Shown: positions 54,579 to 63,176 of the stretch, piece after piece
How positions within the stretch are numbered: position 1 is the first letter of the stretch
How the letters are laid out: each line of letters begins with the position of its first letter
Source of the DNA: Gillisia hiemivivida
GTDB lineage: Bacteria; Bacteroidota; Bacteroidia; Flavobacteriales; Flavobacteriaceae
NCBI RefSeq assembly: GCF_007997295.1
Contig: NZ_VORY01000005.1
Span: 62,001 to 126,000, forward strand
Direction: 5' to 3'
Length of the DNA: 64,000 nucleotides
Program-made: the position numbers and the translations under genes
Notes under the pieces: model-generated
What the model saw: only the letters and a program-made list of their open reading frames with translations
Database searches by the model: none
Told to the model about the DNA's origin: nothing

Positions 54579-56000
54579 ATGAAATTTAAATTACCTCTTT
54601 TACTAATTATTTCTTTGTTTTTTCTCTCCTGCGACAAAGAAAACAAAACTTCTAAGGAGGTTTATATAAAAGGCCAAATAGCCAATCCCAGTAGTGAGTA
54701 CGTTGTCATTTCTAAGAATAACATAAATATTGATACACTGCGATTAGATAAGAATAATCGATTTGAAGGAAATCTAAAAGATATAGAAGCAGGCTTATAT
54801 GTTTTTAGACATCCGCCAGAAAATCAAATAATCTATTTAGAACCTGGAGACAGCACTTTAGTATGGCTGAATACCCTAGAGTTCGATGAATCTTTGAATT
54901 TCAGCGGAAAAGGTTCTGAAAAAAGCAATTTTCTTACCAATTTATATCTCCTTAATCAACAAGATAACGATCTTATTTTATCTTACTATAAATCTGATCC
55001 TTCAGAATTTGCTAAAAAAACAGATTCTATAAGAGCCAATAGAAAGCAAAAACTGATTGATCTTGAAGAAAAATATGAGGTTTCGCAAGATTTTTATAAA
55101 ATTGCAAATTCAAGTATTAACTATGAGTATTACGATCTTAGAGAACGTTACGCATTTTTAATTAGAAAATACAACCCTAGCTTAGTAGAAAAGATCCCAT
55201 CAGATTTTCATGATTATAGGAAAGATGTTTCCTTTAACGACACTATTCTAGAAGATTCTTATGTCTATTTAAATTTTATAGATGATTTTTTAAGAACAAA
55301 AACTTTAGAAGATTGCGCTAAAATTAAACCAAACGATAAAAATTGCACTAATTTAAATAGTTTCGAAAATATAAAATCCCGTATAGAATTAGTAGATTCC
55401 TTAATTCAGAATAAAAATATAAAGAATACATTTTTAGACAGATTAGCCTCACAAGGAATCATTTATTCCCAAAAAGAAGAAAATATAGATTTGATTTTGA
55501 ATTTATTGAAAAATATGGATTATTCCGGAAATATGAAAAATGGAATAGCTCAGATGGCTAAAATCCAATCAGATTTTTTACCAGGTAATTCCCTTGGTGA
55601 TAAGGTTTATATAAATACGAAGAAGGATACTGTTAAGCTTAAAAGTTTTACGCGAAAACCAACGATCACTTATAGATGGATGAGCTCGTCCTCATCGCAT
55701 TACATATGGCAACAGGACATTATTAAGAATTTACAATTTAAATATCCAGAAGTGGATTTTATAGGTATAAACCTAGACATGGCTGATCCTGATAAATGGA
55801 TTGAAGTTATTAAAAACAATTCATTCGATCCTAAATTACAATTTCAAGCCACTAATATTCGGGTAGATGAGAACCTTCTTAAAAATTATTTGAATAAGTT
55901 AATTTTCATGGATGCTAAGGGTACTATTATAAGAGGAGATCTTCAAATAAACACTCCAGACCTGGAAAAGAAGATCTTGGAATTTATAAGCCAGCAATAA
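54579..56000 (+). CDS. Thioredoxin-fold lipoprotein without CxxC
   Basis: The 473-residue protein has a lipoprotein signal (FLSCD, acylated Cys 18), an N-terminal beta domain like DUF4369 (KGQIANPSSEYVVISKNN), and a central all-helical region (about 110-325). The C-terminus (about 340-470) has thioredoxin/TlpA strand order, with FIGINLDMADPDKW and LIFMDAKGTIIRGDL. At the usual active site (ITYRWMSSSSSHYIWQQDI) the CxxC is replaced by serines, so classic thiol exchange is not possible there. Confidence 0.78.
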   Translation: MKFKLPLLLIISLFFLSCDKENKTSKEVYIKGQIANPSSEYVVISKNNINIDTLRLDKNNRFEGNLKDIEAGLYVFRHPPENQIIYLEPGDSTLVWLNTLEFDESLNFSGKGSEKSNFLTNLYLLNQQDNDLILSYYKSDPSEFAKKTDSIRANRKQKLIDLEEKYEVSQDFYKIANSSINYEYYDLRERYAFLIRKYNPSLVEKIPSDFHDYRKDVSFNDTILEDSYVYLNFIDDFLRTKTLEDCAKIKPNDKNCTNLNSFENIKSRIELVDSLIQNKNIKNTFLDRLASQGIIYSQKEENIDLILNLLKNMDYSGNMKNGIAQMAKIQSDFLPGNSLGDKVYINTKKDTVKLKSFTRKPTITYRWMSSSSSHYIWQQDIIKNLQFKYPEVDFIGINLDMADPDKWIEVIKNNSFDPKLQFQATNIRVDENLLKNYLNKLIFMDAKGTIIRGDLQINTPDLEKKILEFISQQ

Positions 56001-56024
56001 CAAATTTCATGTAATAAGAAACAT

Positions 56025-56061
56025 AAAAAAGCCTGATCAAATTAATGATCAGGCTTTTTTT
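56025..56061. terminator. Bidirectional terminator
   Basis: AAAAAAGCCTGATCA (56025-56039), AATTAA loop, TGATCAGGCTTTTTTT (56046-56061). It separates the convergent lipoprotein and transaldolase genes. Confidence 0.9.
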
Positions 56062-56081
56062 GAATTATAATCTGTTTAAAA

Positions 56082-56735
56082 TTAATTCCCTTTATTATAA
56101 TCTTCAAGGAATTTAGCCAATCCAATATCTGTAAGTGGATGATTTAGCAATCCTTCTATAGACGACAATGGCCCTGTCATTACATCTGCTCCTAGTTTTG
56201 CACAATCTATAACATGCATAGTATGTCTTACTGAAGCTGCCAAGATTTGAGTTTCGAATTCGTAATTATCGTAGATCAATCTGATTTCTGAAATAAGATT
56301 TAAGCCATCTGTAGAAATATCATCTAATCTCCCAATAAACGGAGAAACATAAGTTGCTCCCGCTTTAGCAGCTAATAAAGCTTGCCCTGCAGAAAACACC
56401 AAGGTGCAATTTGTTTTAATTCCTTTGTCACTAAAATATTTAATGGCTTTTATACCATCTTTAATCATAGGAACTTTCACTATAATCTGCTCATGCAATT
56501 CAGCTAATTCCTCTCCCTCTCTTATAATTCCTTCATAATCTGTAGCAATAACTTCTGCACTAACATCGCCATCTACAATATCACATATCTTTCTATAGTG
56601 CTTAAATATATTATCCTTCCCTGTAATTCCTTCCTTAGCCATAAGGGATGGATTAGTGGTAACCCCATCTAAAACCCCTAGTTCTTGAGCTTCTCGTATC
56701 TGGTCAAGGTTTGCAGTATCAATAAAAAATTTCAT
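56082..56735 (-). CDS. Transaldolase / fructose-6-phosphate aldolase
   Basis: The 217-residue protein is a class I aldolase of the short transaldolase (TalC/FSA) type: [38 protein letters not shown], the Schiff-base lysine in IIVKVPM near 86 and PFIGRLDDI. Length matches this short subfamily. It moves a dihydroxyacetone unit in the pentose phosphate pathway or cleaves fructose-6-phosphate; the two cannot be separated by eye. A good promoter sits at 56779-56807, partly inside the upstream SDR gene. Confidence 0.93.
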   Translation of the reverse strand: MKFFIDTANLDQIREAQELGVLDGVTTNPSLMAKEGITGKDNIFKHYRKICDIVDGDVSAEVIATDYEGIIREGEELAELHEQIIVKVPMIKDGIKAIKYFSDKGIKTNCTLVFSAGQALLAAKAGATYVSPFIGRLDDISTDGLNLISEIRLIYDNYEFETQILAASVRHTMHVIDCAKLGADVMTGPLSSIEGLLNHPLTDIGLAKFLEDYNKGN

Positions 56736-56778
56736 AGTCTTGTTTTTAAATAAGTTTAATACTTGTATTTACGCATTG

Positions 56779-56807
56779 CAAAATTACAATTTATAATGCT
56801 TTAGCAA
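56779..56807 (-). promoter_or_regulatory. Promoter of transaldolase gene
   Basis: Read on the minus strand: TTG (56805-56807), 18-base spacer, TAATTTTG (56779-56786). Both elements fit TTG-N17-23-TAnnTTTG. The -33 part lies in the 3' end of the SDR coding region. Confidence 0.65.
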
Positions 56808-57602
56808 GATCTTCTCATATAATTTGTCCGGAAGAATTCGCTTTAAAGCTATTGAGAATTTTTGTAAAGGTTCCCCAACTTTATAATGACCTCTTGGCTT
56901 TGGAGTATTTATAATTTTATAGATCATTTTAGCCATAAGCTCTGGGTCCTTACCTTCATCAACATGCTTATTCATTATATCCAGCGTATTCTGATACGCT
57001 TTTCTATAAGGTGATGTCTCCAAAACCGGAGCATGATATCTTCCAGCAGCAATATTGGTTGCAAAATCGCCTGGAGCCACATTAGTCATATGAATATTAA
57101 AATTCTTTAGCTCCATTCTAAAAGCCTCTGTAGTTAACTCTAAGGCTCCTTTGGTTGCAGAATATATTCCGCGGTACGGCAATCCCATATATCCCGCAAT
57201 AGAAGTAATATTAATTATAAGTCCTCCCCCTTGCTCACGCATTTTAGGAAGTACGGCTTTGGTCACATTCAACGGACCAAAATAATTGGTATCGAATGCT
57301 TTTTTGATCTCTTCTTCAGGAGTTTCTTCAATAGGACCTGTGATCCCGATTCCTGCATTATTGATTAGAATATCTATTTTTCCTTCTTTTTCTATCAATT
57401 CAGAAATAGCTGAAATGATAGTTTCATTTTTAGTAACATCTAATGCTAAAAGAGGAAAGGAAGTTGATTGCGTCGGATTTGGATTTCTACTTGTTCCGTA
57501 GACCTTAAAATTATTAGACATTAAGAATTCTCCTATGGATTTTCCAATTCCGGAAGAGCCTCCTGTAATAAGAACAATTTGTGGGGAAGTATCTGTTTTC
57601 AT
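56784..57602 (-). CDS. Short-chain dehydrogenase/reductase
   Basis: I chose the ATG at 57602 (MKTDTSPQIVLITGG) over an upstream GTG at 57665, because that start would run through the SRP RNA promoter-proximal leader. The 272-residue classical SDR has TGGSSGIGKS (nucleotide loop), NNAG near 90 and the catalytic YxxxK as YSATKG near 160 with the upstream Ser in ITSIAGYMG. It uses NAD(P)H; the substrate is unknown. The gene is 45 bases downstream of the SRP RNA gene and may be partly co-transcribed. Confidence 0.92.
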   Translation of the reverse strand: MKTDTSPQIVLITGGSSGIGKSIGEFLMSNNFKVYGTSRNPNPTQSTSFPLLALDVTKNETIISAISELIEKEGKIDILINNAGIGITGPIEETPEEEIKKAFDTNYFGPLNVTKAVLPKMREQGGGLIINITSIAGYMGLPYRGIYSATKGALELTTEAFRMELKNFNIHMTNVAPGDFATNIAAGRYHAPVLETSPYRKAYQNTLDIMNKHVDEGKDPELMAKMIYKIINTPKPRGHYKVGEPLQKFSIALKRILPDKLYEKILLKHYKL

Positions 57603-57646
57603 GATCACAAAGATGCGATAAAATTTAAATATCAGATACAAAAAAT

Positions 57647-57740
57647 GGCAAGCGACCCACATCACACCGCTACGACCACTTACCCTTGCTGCGTTCCCGC
57701 CCTGGGGGATTCAGCAGGAGCTGGTTGTGTGGGACTTGCC
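57647..57740 (-). ncRNA. ffs: Signal recognition particle RNA (small type)
   Basis: The minus strand contains the domain IV core CAGGGCGGGAACGCAGCAAGG, closely matching the bacterial SRP loop CAGGNCNGGAANGNAGCANNG. The ends GGCAAG (57735-57740) and CTTGCC (57647-57652) are complementary, and the adjacent CCCACACAACC-type arms also pair, giving one long hairpin of about 94 bases. This RNA targets nascent membrane and secretory proteins with Ffh. A promoter lies at 57745-57774 and a short T run follows the 3' end. Confidence 0.92.
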
Positions 57741-57744
57741 GCTG

Positions 57745-57774
57745 CAAATATACAATGTTTACTACATTTTGCAA
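57745..57774 (-). promoter_or_regulatory. Promoter of SRP RNA
   Basis: On the minus strand: TTG (57772-57774), 19-base spacer, TATATTTG (57745-57752). This is an exact TTG-N19-TAnnTTTG, with the RNA 5' end predicted four to six bases downstream. Confidence 0.8.
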
Positions 57775-57828
57775 GGATTTTTTAAATTGAATTAATTAAA
57801 TTAGCCCAAAGCAAATACCAATATTTTC

Positions 57829-58884
57829 ATGAAGAAAGCTAAGTTCCTGTTACTGTTTATTTTAAATGTTTTATTTATTTCCTGCGGAAGCAATTCCGAT
57901 AAAAATAAAAGTGATTTTTCTCTCAGTTTTGTGAGTTCTAAAGCCGAATTTGAGGTAGGTGAAACAGTAAAAGTGAGTATTCAGAATCCTAAAAACAAAA
58001 AAATAGATTCTACTTCCTTTTATTTTGAAGACCAATTATTGGGAACTGCAACAGCTGCTCCCGAATTAGAAATTCCTTTAAATTTTGAAAAACTAGGAAA
58101 TCAGAAGATCAACGCAATTGTTTTTTCTGAAGGAGCAACGGACAGTCTTCAAATTGACTTTAAAATTTTTAATAATACTGCCCCTGAGATATACACATAT
58201 AACATTATAAACACCTACCCTCATGATGTGGGAGCCTATACTCAAGGCTTAGAGTTTTTTAATGATACTTTATATGAAAGTACGGGACAATATGGTACTT
58301 CAACATTGAGAAAAGTAGATTTTAGAACTGGGGAAGTTTTTGAAAAAACAGAATTATCCGATCAATATTTCGGAGAAGGTTTATCTATTCTTAATGGTAA
58401 TATTTATCAACTTACCTGGAAAGAAGGAGAAGGACTTATTTATAACCTTGAGAGCCTCAAAAAAACAGGTTCTTTCAAATATAATAATAGTAAAGAAGGC
58501 TGGGGCTTGTGCAATGATGGTAAACAATTCTACAAGAGCGACGGAACCGAAAAGATCTGGATCTTAAATTCAGAAACTTTAGCTGAAGAAACTTTTATAC
58601 AACCCACCACAAATAGATCTATCTCGACGCAATTGAATGAATTGGAATGGGTAGAAGGGAAAATTTATGCAAACACCTATCAAAAAGATGGCGTTGCCAT
58701 CATTAATCCCACGAATGGGGCTATAGAGGGAATTATTAACTTTAAAGGCTTAAGAGATAAGGTAAGCCAGCATCCTGAGTTAGATGTTTTAAATGGGATC
58801 GCATATAACCCAAATACTAAGAAATTGTATGTGACTGGAAAGAACTGGGATAAATTATTTGAAATTGAAATAATTAAAAAATGA
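57829..58884 (+). CDS. Glutaminyl-peptide cyclotransferase, lipoprotein
   Basis: The 351-residue protein has a lipoprotein signal (FISCG, acylated Cys about 19). After an approximately 110-residue N-terminal region, the glutamine cyclotransferase propeller domain begins at YPHDVGAYTQGLEF, followed by LYESTGQYGTSTLRKV, QLTWKEGEG and the C-terminal GIAYNPNTKKLYVTGKNWDKLFEI. The family converts N-terminal Gln to pyroglutamate, so the enzyme could modify secreted proteins whose mature N-terminus is Gln. The thioesterase gene overlaps its stop (ATGA). Confidence 0.9.
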   Translation: MKKAKFLLLFILNVLFISCGSNSDKNKSDFSLSFVSSKAEFEVGETVKVSIQNPKNKKIDSTSFYFEDQLLGTATAAPELEIPLNFEKLGNQKINAIVFSEGATDSLQIDFKIFNNTAPEIYTYNIINTYPHDVGAYTQGLEFFNDTLYESTGQYGTSTLRKVDFRTGEVFEKTELSDQYFGEGLSILNGNIYQLTWKEGEGLIYNLESLKKTGSFKYNNSKEGWGLCNDGKQFYKSDGTEKIWILNSETLAEETFIQPTTNRSISTQLNELEWVEGKIYANTYQKDGVAIINPTNGAIEGIINFKGLRDKVSQHPELDVLNGIAYNPNTKKLYVTGKNWDKLFEIEIIKK

Positions 58885-59285
58885 GTGGTACTCCCGAAAT
58901 CTTTGAAAAAACTATCACTGTAAAAGCTTCAGATCTAGATGAACTGAAGCATGTAAATAACGTTCAGTATGTCCAATGGATCCAAGATATTGCAAAAGAA
59001 CATTGGGAAAAACGAGCTTCAGAAGAAATATTGAACACCTGTTTCTGGGTCGTGATTCGTCACGAGATAGATTATAAACAACAAGCTTTCTTGGATGATG
59101 AATTAATAATTCAAACTTTTGTAGGAGAACATACTCATGTAACCTCACAAAGATTGGTAAACATCTTGGACAAGGAAACTAAAAAGGTGCTTGTAAAAGC
59201 CAAGTCCACTTGGTGCTTGATGGATTACAACACCAAAAAACCCGTAAAGATCTCACAAGAGATGTTACGGGTTTTTTATATGTAA
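58881..59285 (+). CDS. Hotdog-fold acyl-CoA thioesterase
   Basis: The 134-residue protein has the 4HBT/YbgC fold with the catalytic Asp and helix region LKHVNNVQYVQWIQDIAKEH near 18-37, and the beta strands RHEIDYKQQAF and VKAKSTWCLMDYNTKKPVKI. It probably hydrolyses an acyl-CoA in the cytoplasm. Its first codon overlaps the stop of the glutaminyl cyclase gene by four bases. The end of its coding sequence contains a terminator hairpin. Confidence 0.9.
   Translation: MSGTPEIFEKTITVKASDLDELKHVNNVQYVQWIQDIAKEHWEKRASEEILNTCFWVVIRHEIDYKQQAFLDDELIIQTFVGEHTHVTSQRLVNILDKETKKVLVKAKSTWCLMDYNTKKPVKISQEMLRVFYM
59235..59277 (+). terminator. Terminator hairpin inside thioesterase coding sequence
   Basis: AAAAAACCCGTAA (59235-59247) pairs with TTACGGGTTTTTT (59265-59277), with an inner TCTC/GAGA pair. 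The stem encodes the last 16 or so residues; the stop codon is at 59283-59285. Confidence 0.8.
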
Positions 59286-59304
59286 ATTCTAGAGAAGGCT
59301 TTCC

Positions 59305-60591
59305 TTATAAAGTTTTAGCAACCTTATCTACCGCTGCTATAGTTTTATCCAGATCTTCATAAGATAAAGCTTCAGTTATAAACCAAGTTTCAAATGCACT
59401 CGGTGCAATATAGATACCCTCAGCCAACATTCCGTGAAAAAATTCTTTAAAGATATGGTTGTTAGCATTCGCTGCCGAGGCAAAATCTGTTACCGGAGTT
59501 TCAGAAAAATGAATTGAGATCATAGACCCTATTCTATTAATAGTATGCGGAATATTGTTCGATTTCAAAGCTGCACCGAAGCCTTCATGTAAGTAGGCAG
59601 TTTTCTCATCTATACTTTTAAAGATCTCTCTCTTACTATCCAACTCTTCTAACATCGCCAAACCAGCAGCCATTGCCAAAGGATTTCCACTTAAGGTTCC
59701 TGCTTGATACACTGGCCCTATTGGTGCCAAATAATCCATAATCTCTGCTCTGGCAGCAAAAGCGCCAACTGGCAATCCGCCACCAATTACTTTACCAAAA
59801 GTTACTATATCTGCGCGCACATCCAGTCTTTCCTGAACTCCACCTCGCGCCAATCTAAATCCAGTCATCACCTCATCAAAAACCAATAAGATATCATTCT
59901 CATCACATAGTCGGCGTAATCCTTCTAAAAACCCATTACTTGGGGCAATACAGCCCATATTTCCCGCCACAGGCTCCAAAATTATACATGCAATTTCTCC
60001 CTGATTCAGTTCTACAAGATTTCTAACATCTTCAAGGTCGTTATAAGTTGCAAGCAAGGTATCCTTGGCAGTACCTGTAGTCACCCCAGGACTATTCGGA
60101 GTTCCAAAAGTTACGGCACCACTGCCCGCTTGAATTAAAAATGAATCACTATGACCATGGTAACAACCAGCAAATTTTATAATTTTTTCTTTTCCTGAAA
60201 AGCCACGCGCCAATCTCACAGCACTCATACATGCCTCTGTTCCGGAATTTACAAATCTTATCTTATCTATATTCGGAACCATTTTTACTGCCAATTCAGC
60301 AATCTTGGTTTCAATCTCTGTGGGAGCTCCAAAAGAAGTTCCTTTTTTCGCCTTTTCAATAACCGCATCTACAACGGGTTTAAAAGCATGACCAAGGATC
60401 ATTGGCCCCCAAGAATTTATATAATCTATATACTTGTTTCCGTCTTCATCATATAAATAAGCACCTTCAGCTTTTTCAATAAAAATTGGGGTTCCTCCAA
60501 CTGCATTAAATGCTCGAACTGGAGAATTTACTCCTCCAGGTATTACTTTCTGTGCAGCTTCAAATAATGCACTACTTCTTTTATAATTCAT
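59305..60591 (-). CDS. hemL: Glutamate-1-semialdehyde 2,1-aminomutase
   Basis: This PLP enzyme makes 5-aminolevulinate for tetrapyrrole synthesis. The 428-residue protein is of typical length. [15 protein letters not shown] near 19-33, [15 protein letters not shown] (110-124), [14 protein letters not shown] near 237 and the PLP Lys motif [14 protein letters not shown] near 261 are all present. The glucosaminidase gene ends 21 bases upstream on the same strand, so cotranscription is likely. Confidence 0.98.
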   Translation of the reverse strand: MNYKRSSALFEAAQKVIPGGVNSPVRAFNAVGGTPIFIEKAEGAYLYDEDGNKYIDYINSWGPMILGHAFKPVVDAVIEKAKKGTSFGAPTEIETKIAELAVKMVPNIDKIRFVNSGTEACMSAVRLARGFSGKEKIIKFAGCYHGHSDSFLIQAGSGAVTFGTPNSPGVTTGTAKDTLLATYNDLEDVRNLVELNQGEIACIILEPVAGNMGCIAPSNGFLEGLRRLCDENDILLVFDEVMTGFRLARGGVQERLDVRADIVTFGKVIGGGLPVGAFAARAEIMDYLAPIGPVYQAGTLSGNPLAMAAGLAMLEELDSKREIFKSIDEKTAYLHEGFGAALKSNNIPHTINRIGSMISIHFSETPVTDFASAANANNHIFKEFFHGMLAEGIYIAPSAFETWFITEALSYEDLDKTIAAVDKVAKTL

Positions 60592-60612
60592 AATATATTT
60601 TCAATTTTATAC

Positions 60613-61425
60613 TTATTTCAAAATCAATTCCTGTCCAATAGAAATATTGTTATTAGATAAATTATTGATCCTGCGTAAGTCCTCGACGCTAATATTATTT
60701 CGTTTTGAAATAGAATATAAGGTGTCTCCTTTTTGTACTATATAATTATTAGACCCATTTGCTTGAACAGCCACTTCTCTTCTGTCTCTTTTATAGGTAT
60801 TACCTAAAACTTCACTATCAAATCTATCAAGATTATACCGTTCTATTATTTCTATTAGCTTTTTGGGATACAATCTATCTGTTGCATACCCCGCAGCACG
60901 AAGGCCTTTTGCCCAGGCTTCATAATCATCGGGATCCAATTCAAAAAGATCTGCATAACGCCTTCGCTGGCTTAAGAATAAAGAATGATCGCGATAAGAA
61001 TATTTAGGATCGTTATATTTCCTGAAGCATTCCTGAGATCTATCATCATCATGATACACCTTATCACCTTCCCAGTCATGGCATTTTATTCCAAAATGAT
61101 TATTAGCCCTCCTGGTGAGATCTCCTCTTCCTGCTCCAGATTCCAAAATTCCTTGTGCCAGTGTAATACTAGCCGGGATCTTATAGAGTCTCATTTCTTC
61201 TTGAGCTATCTCATAAAATTCAGCCACATACTCTTCTACCACATTTGCGTACGAGCCTCTGGGAGCACTTTCTCGTTTAGAAGAACTCTGGTCATCTCTT
61301 TTTGAAGAAACTTCTTTTCTCTCTTCATTTTTATGTGAAGCCACCTTCTTTTTACTTCCACATGAAGCTAGAAAGAGTAAAAGAAAGAGCCCTACGAAAA
61401 GCTTATGAAGTTTTATTTTATACAT
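60613..61425 (-). CDS. Glucosaminidase with LysM domain, lipoprotein
   Basis: The 270-residue protein has a lipoprotein signal (FLASC), a basic/Ser-rich linker (about 25-60), a mannosyl-glycoprotein endo-beta-N-acetylglucosaminidase (FlgJ/GH73-type) domain at about 65-205, with ASITLAQGILESGAG including catalytic Glu, and NNHFGIKCH. It ends with one LysM repeat (YIVQKGDTLYSISKR near 228). It probably cuts peptidoglycan glycan strands in the periplasm. Its start overlaps the stop of the ACC deaminase-like gene by eight bases. Confidence 0.93.
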   Translation of the reverse strand: MYKIKLHKLFVGLFLLLFLASCGSKKKVASHKNEERKEVSSKRDDQSSSKRESAPRGSYANVVEEYVAEFYEIAQEEMRLYKIPASITLAQGILESGAGRGDLTRRANNHFGIKCHDWEGDKVYHDDDRSQECFRKYNDPKYSYRDHSLFLSQRRRYADLFELDPDDYEAWAKGLRAAGYATDRLYPKKLIEIIERYNLDRFDSEVLGNTYKRDRREVAVQANGSNNYIVQKGDTLYSISKRNNISVEDLRRINNLSNNNISIGQELILK

Positions 61426-62356
61426 CTAGTAACGGAAGATTTTTTTTGATCAATAATTCATTCATTCCGGGGATACCTTGAAGCCCTCCAGTATGAATGG
61501 CTAAAATACGAGAATTTTGAGGGAATTTAGAATTTTCTATCATATTGATAATCCCATATAACATCTTACCTGTATAAACGGGATCGAGCGCAATCTCGTA
61601 TTTTTCATTGAACTGATTTATAAAATGTACCAACTTAGAATCCACTTTTGCGTAGCCTCCAAAATGATAATCGGTTACTAAACTCCAATTGTTTTGTGTA
61701 GAATATTTTTTTATTTCTGATGAGATCCAATCCCCTTTAAGTGCTGGAAATCCTAAAATTTTTTGATTGGGATTTGAGGTATTAATAATCCCCGCAATCG
61801 TACCAGCTGTACCAATAGAACAACAGATATAATCAAACTCCTTATCTTCCTCTTTTAAAATTTCTTCGCAACCTTTTATCGCCAAAGAATTTGTTCCTCC
61901 CTCTGGAAGAAGGTAGAAATCTCCAAATTCCGCCTTTAAATTCTCGATAAAATCTGGCTCCTCTTTTCTTCTATAAGTTTCTCTGGAAATAAAATGGAGT
62001 TGCATCCCATGCACTTCTGCATATTTTAAGGTCTCATTAGTATCCAAGGTTTTCTTAACATCCTTCCCTAGCTCCTCACCCCTAATAATTCCTATCGTTT
62101 TTATACCATATTTCTTACCTGCAGCAGCGGTTGCGGCAATATGGTTAGAATAAGCCCCGCCAAAGGTCAAGAGTGTTGGAGTGTTGCTTTTTAAAGCTTC
62201 AGAGATATTATATTTTAATTTTCTGAATTTATTTCCTGAAACAAAAGGATCTATCAGGTCTTCTCTTTTTATATGTAACGAAATGTTGGAAGGTTTAAAA
62301 TGAGCAACCAGTTGATTGGTTGAAAAAGTAAAATTAAAATCGGCTTCCTGCATCAT
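61418..62356 (-). CDS. ACC deaminase / D-cysteine desulfhydrase family PLP enzyme
   Basis: I start at the ATG 62356 (MMQEADFNF); an ATG at 62380 precedes the promoter-like AATCTTTG. About 312 residues remain. The fold-type II PLP enzyme has the Lys in VSGNKFRKLKYN (Lys about 43), the GGAYSNHIAATAAAG phosphate loop near 68-82 and PEGGTN near 171. It deaminates 1-aminocyclopropane-1-carboxylate or removes sulfide from D-cysteine; the sequence does not decide which. It is read into the glucosaminidase gene. Confidence 0.88.
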   Translation of the reverse strand: MMQEADFNFTFSTNQLVAHFKPSNISLHIKREDLIDPFVSGNKFRKLKYNISEALKSNTPTLLTFGGAYSNHIAATAAAGKKYGIKTIGIIRGEELGKDVKKTLDTNETLKYAEVHGMQLHFISRETYRRKEEPDFIENLKAEFGDFYLLPEGGTNSLAIKGCEEILKEEDKEFDYICCSIGTAGTIAGIINTSNPNQKILGFPALKGDWISSEIKKYSTQNNWSLVTDYHFGGYAKVDSKLVHFINQFNEKYEIALDPVYTGKMLYGIINMIENSKFPQNSRILAIHTGGLQGIPGMNELLIKKNLPLLDV

Positions 62357-62464
62357 TCTGCAAAGATTCAAAAAATGCATTCAGAAAATATAAAAAACTA
62401 GTGTCAATTTTTGAAGAGATAAAAGATATTGATTGTCCATAAATAATAATGAATTAATAAATAA

Positions 62465-62557
62465 CGTCATTCTGTTCCGAAACTTCGGGAGATTCAGAAT
62501 CTAACAACCCCTTATCTTTACAGTGAATTGAGACCCTGAAATAAATTCAGGGTGACG
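62465..62557. repeat. REP-like intergenic element, second site
   Basis: The last 28 bases (62530-62557) match 25 of 28 of the copy at 15484-15511, again a CCCTGAA/TTCAGGG hairpin ending GTGACG. The first part CGTCATTCTG...CAGAATCT (62465-62502) mirrors the CGTCATGCTGAA...TTCAGCATCT unit at 15529-15554. Confidence 0.7.
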
Positions 62558-62588
62558 GGATTACTATTAGTACAAAAAGTGGATATAC

Positions 62589-62915
62589 CTATAAATATTT
62601 CAGGAAACCCCAAAATCTTCTGTCTTTTATATAGTTCATATTCAACTCATTCCTATAAGCCTCCTTTTCAAAAGATATATTTCGGTATGCTAAAAATTTA
62701 TTTTTATACTGAAGATATCTGATGCCAAATTCTATCCCGTACCACACATAGAAAAACACGATGAGCATTTCTACTTGCTGCTTTAAATGGATCTTTTCAT
62801 GATTTAGTAAAACAGGATCATTTTTAAAACTTTTATTTTTCACAATAATAAATGGCCATAGGCTAATCCCATTAAAACCTTTAGCGAGTAGAAATTTGTT
62901 TACCAGAACAATCAT
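62589..62915 (-). CDS. Small HExxH-containing protein
   Basis: The 108-residue protein contains NHEKIHLKQQVEML around residues 38-51, so HExxH (HEKIH, 39-43) is present, followed by a hydrophobic helix (VFFYVWYGIEFGI). This resembles minimal membrane peptidases, e.g. the M56/BlaR1 motif region, but no third metal ligand is obvious. Function unknown. Its start codon overlaps the -33 element of the promoter of the DUF5522 gene on the other strand. Confidence 0.7.
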   Translation of the reverse strand: MIVLVNKFLLAKGFNGISLWPFIIVKNKSFKNDPVLLNHEKIHLKQQVEMLIVFFYVWYGIEFGIRYLQYKNKFLAYRNISFEKEAYRNELNMNYIKDRRFWGFLKYL

Positions 62916-62943
62916 TGGCGAAAGTTAAGAATTTGTATTTTTG
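62915..62943 (+). promoter_or_regulatory. Promoter of DUF5522 gene, nearly leaderless
   Basis: TTG (62915-62917), 18-base spacer, TATTTTTG (62936-62943). The ATG at 62948 lies four bases after the -7 box, so the transcript would start at or next to the initiation codon. Confidence 0.65.
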
Positions 62944-62947
62944 TGAT

Positions 62948-63115
62948 ATGAATAATTTTTCAAAAAAGATTCCTTTAGAGGAAGGTGATTTCTATATAAC
63001 ACCAGAAGGCTACAGGTGTTTTACAGAGCAATACCATTTAAAAAGAGGGTATTGCTGTGAGAGTGGTTGTAGGCATTGCCCTTACGGGTATGATAAGAAA
63101 ACAAACTCTATATAA
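62948..63115 (+). CDS. DUF5522 domain protein
   Basis: The 55-residue protein MNNFSKKIPLEEG... has the DUF5522 signature: YITPEGYRCFTEQYHLKRGYC near 18-38 and the Cys-rich CCESGCRHCPYG. The four Cys/His positions suggest a small metal- or cluster-binding site. I use ATG 62948 rather than 62915, because the promoter for this gene lies between them. The role is unknown. A short gap separates it from the urocanate hydratase gene. Confidence 0.88.
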   Translation: MNNFSKKIPLEEGDFYITPEGYRCFTEQYHLKRGYCCESGCRHCPYGYDKKTNSI

Positions 63116-63176
63116 TTTCATGATATTTCCTTCAAAAGAAGCCTACATAAAAAAATCAATTTAAAATAGCGCATTA

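Noticed and set aside
57579-57785. Plus-strand open frame over the SRP RNA
   Set aside because: It overlaps the SRP RNA and its promoter on the opposite strand and has no protein-like pattern.
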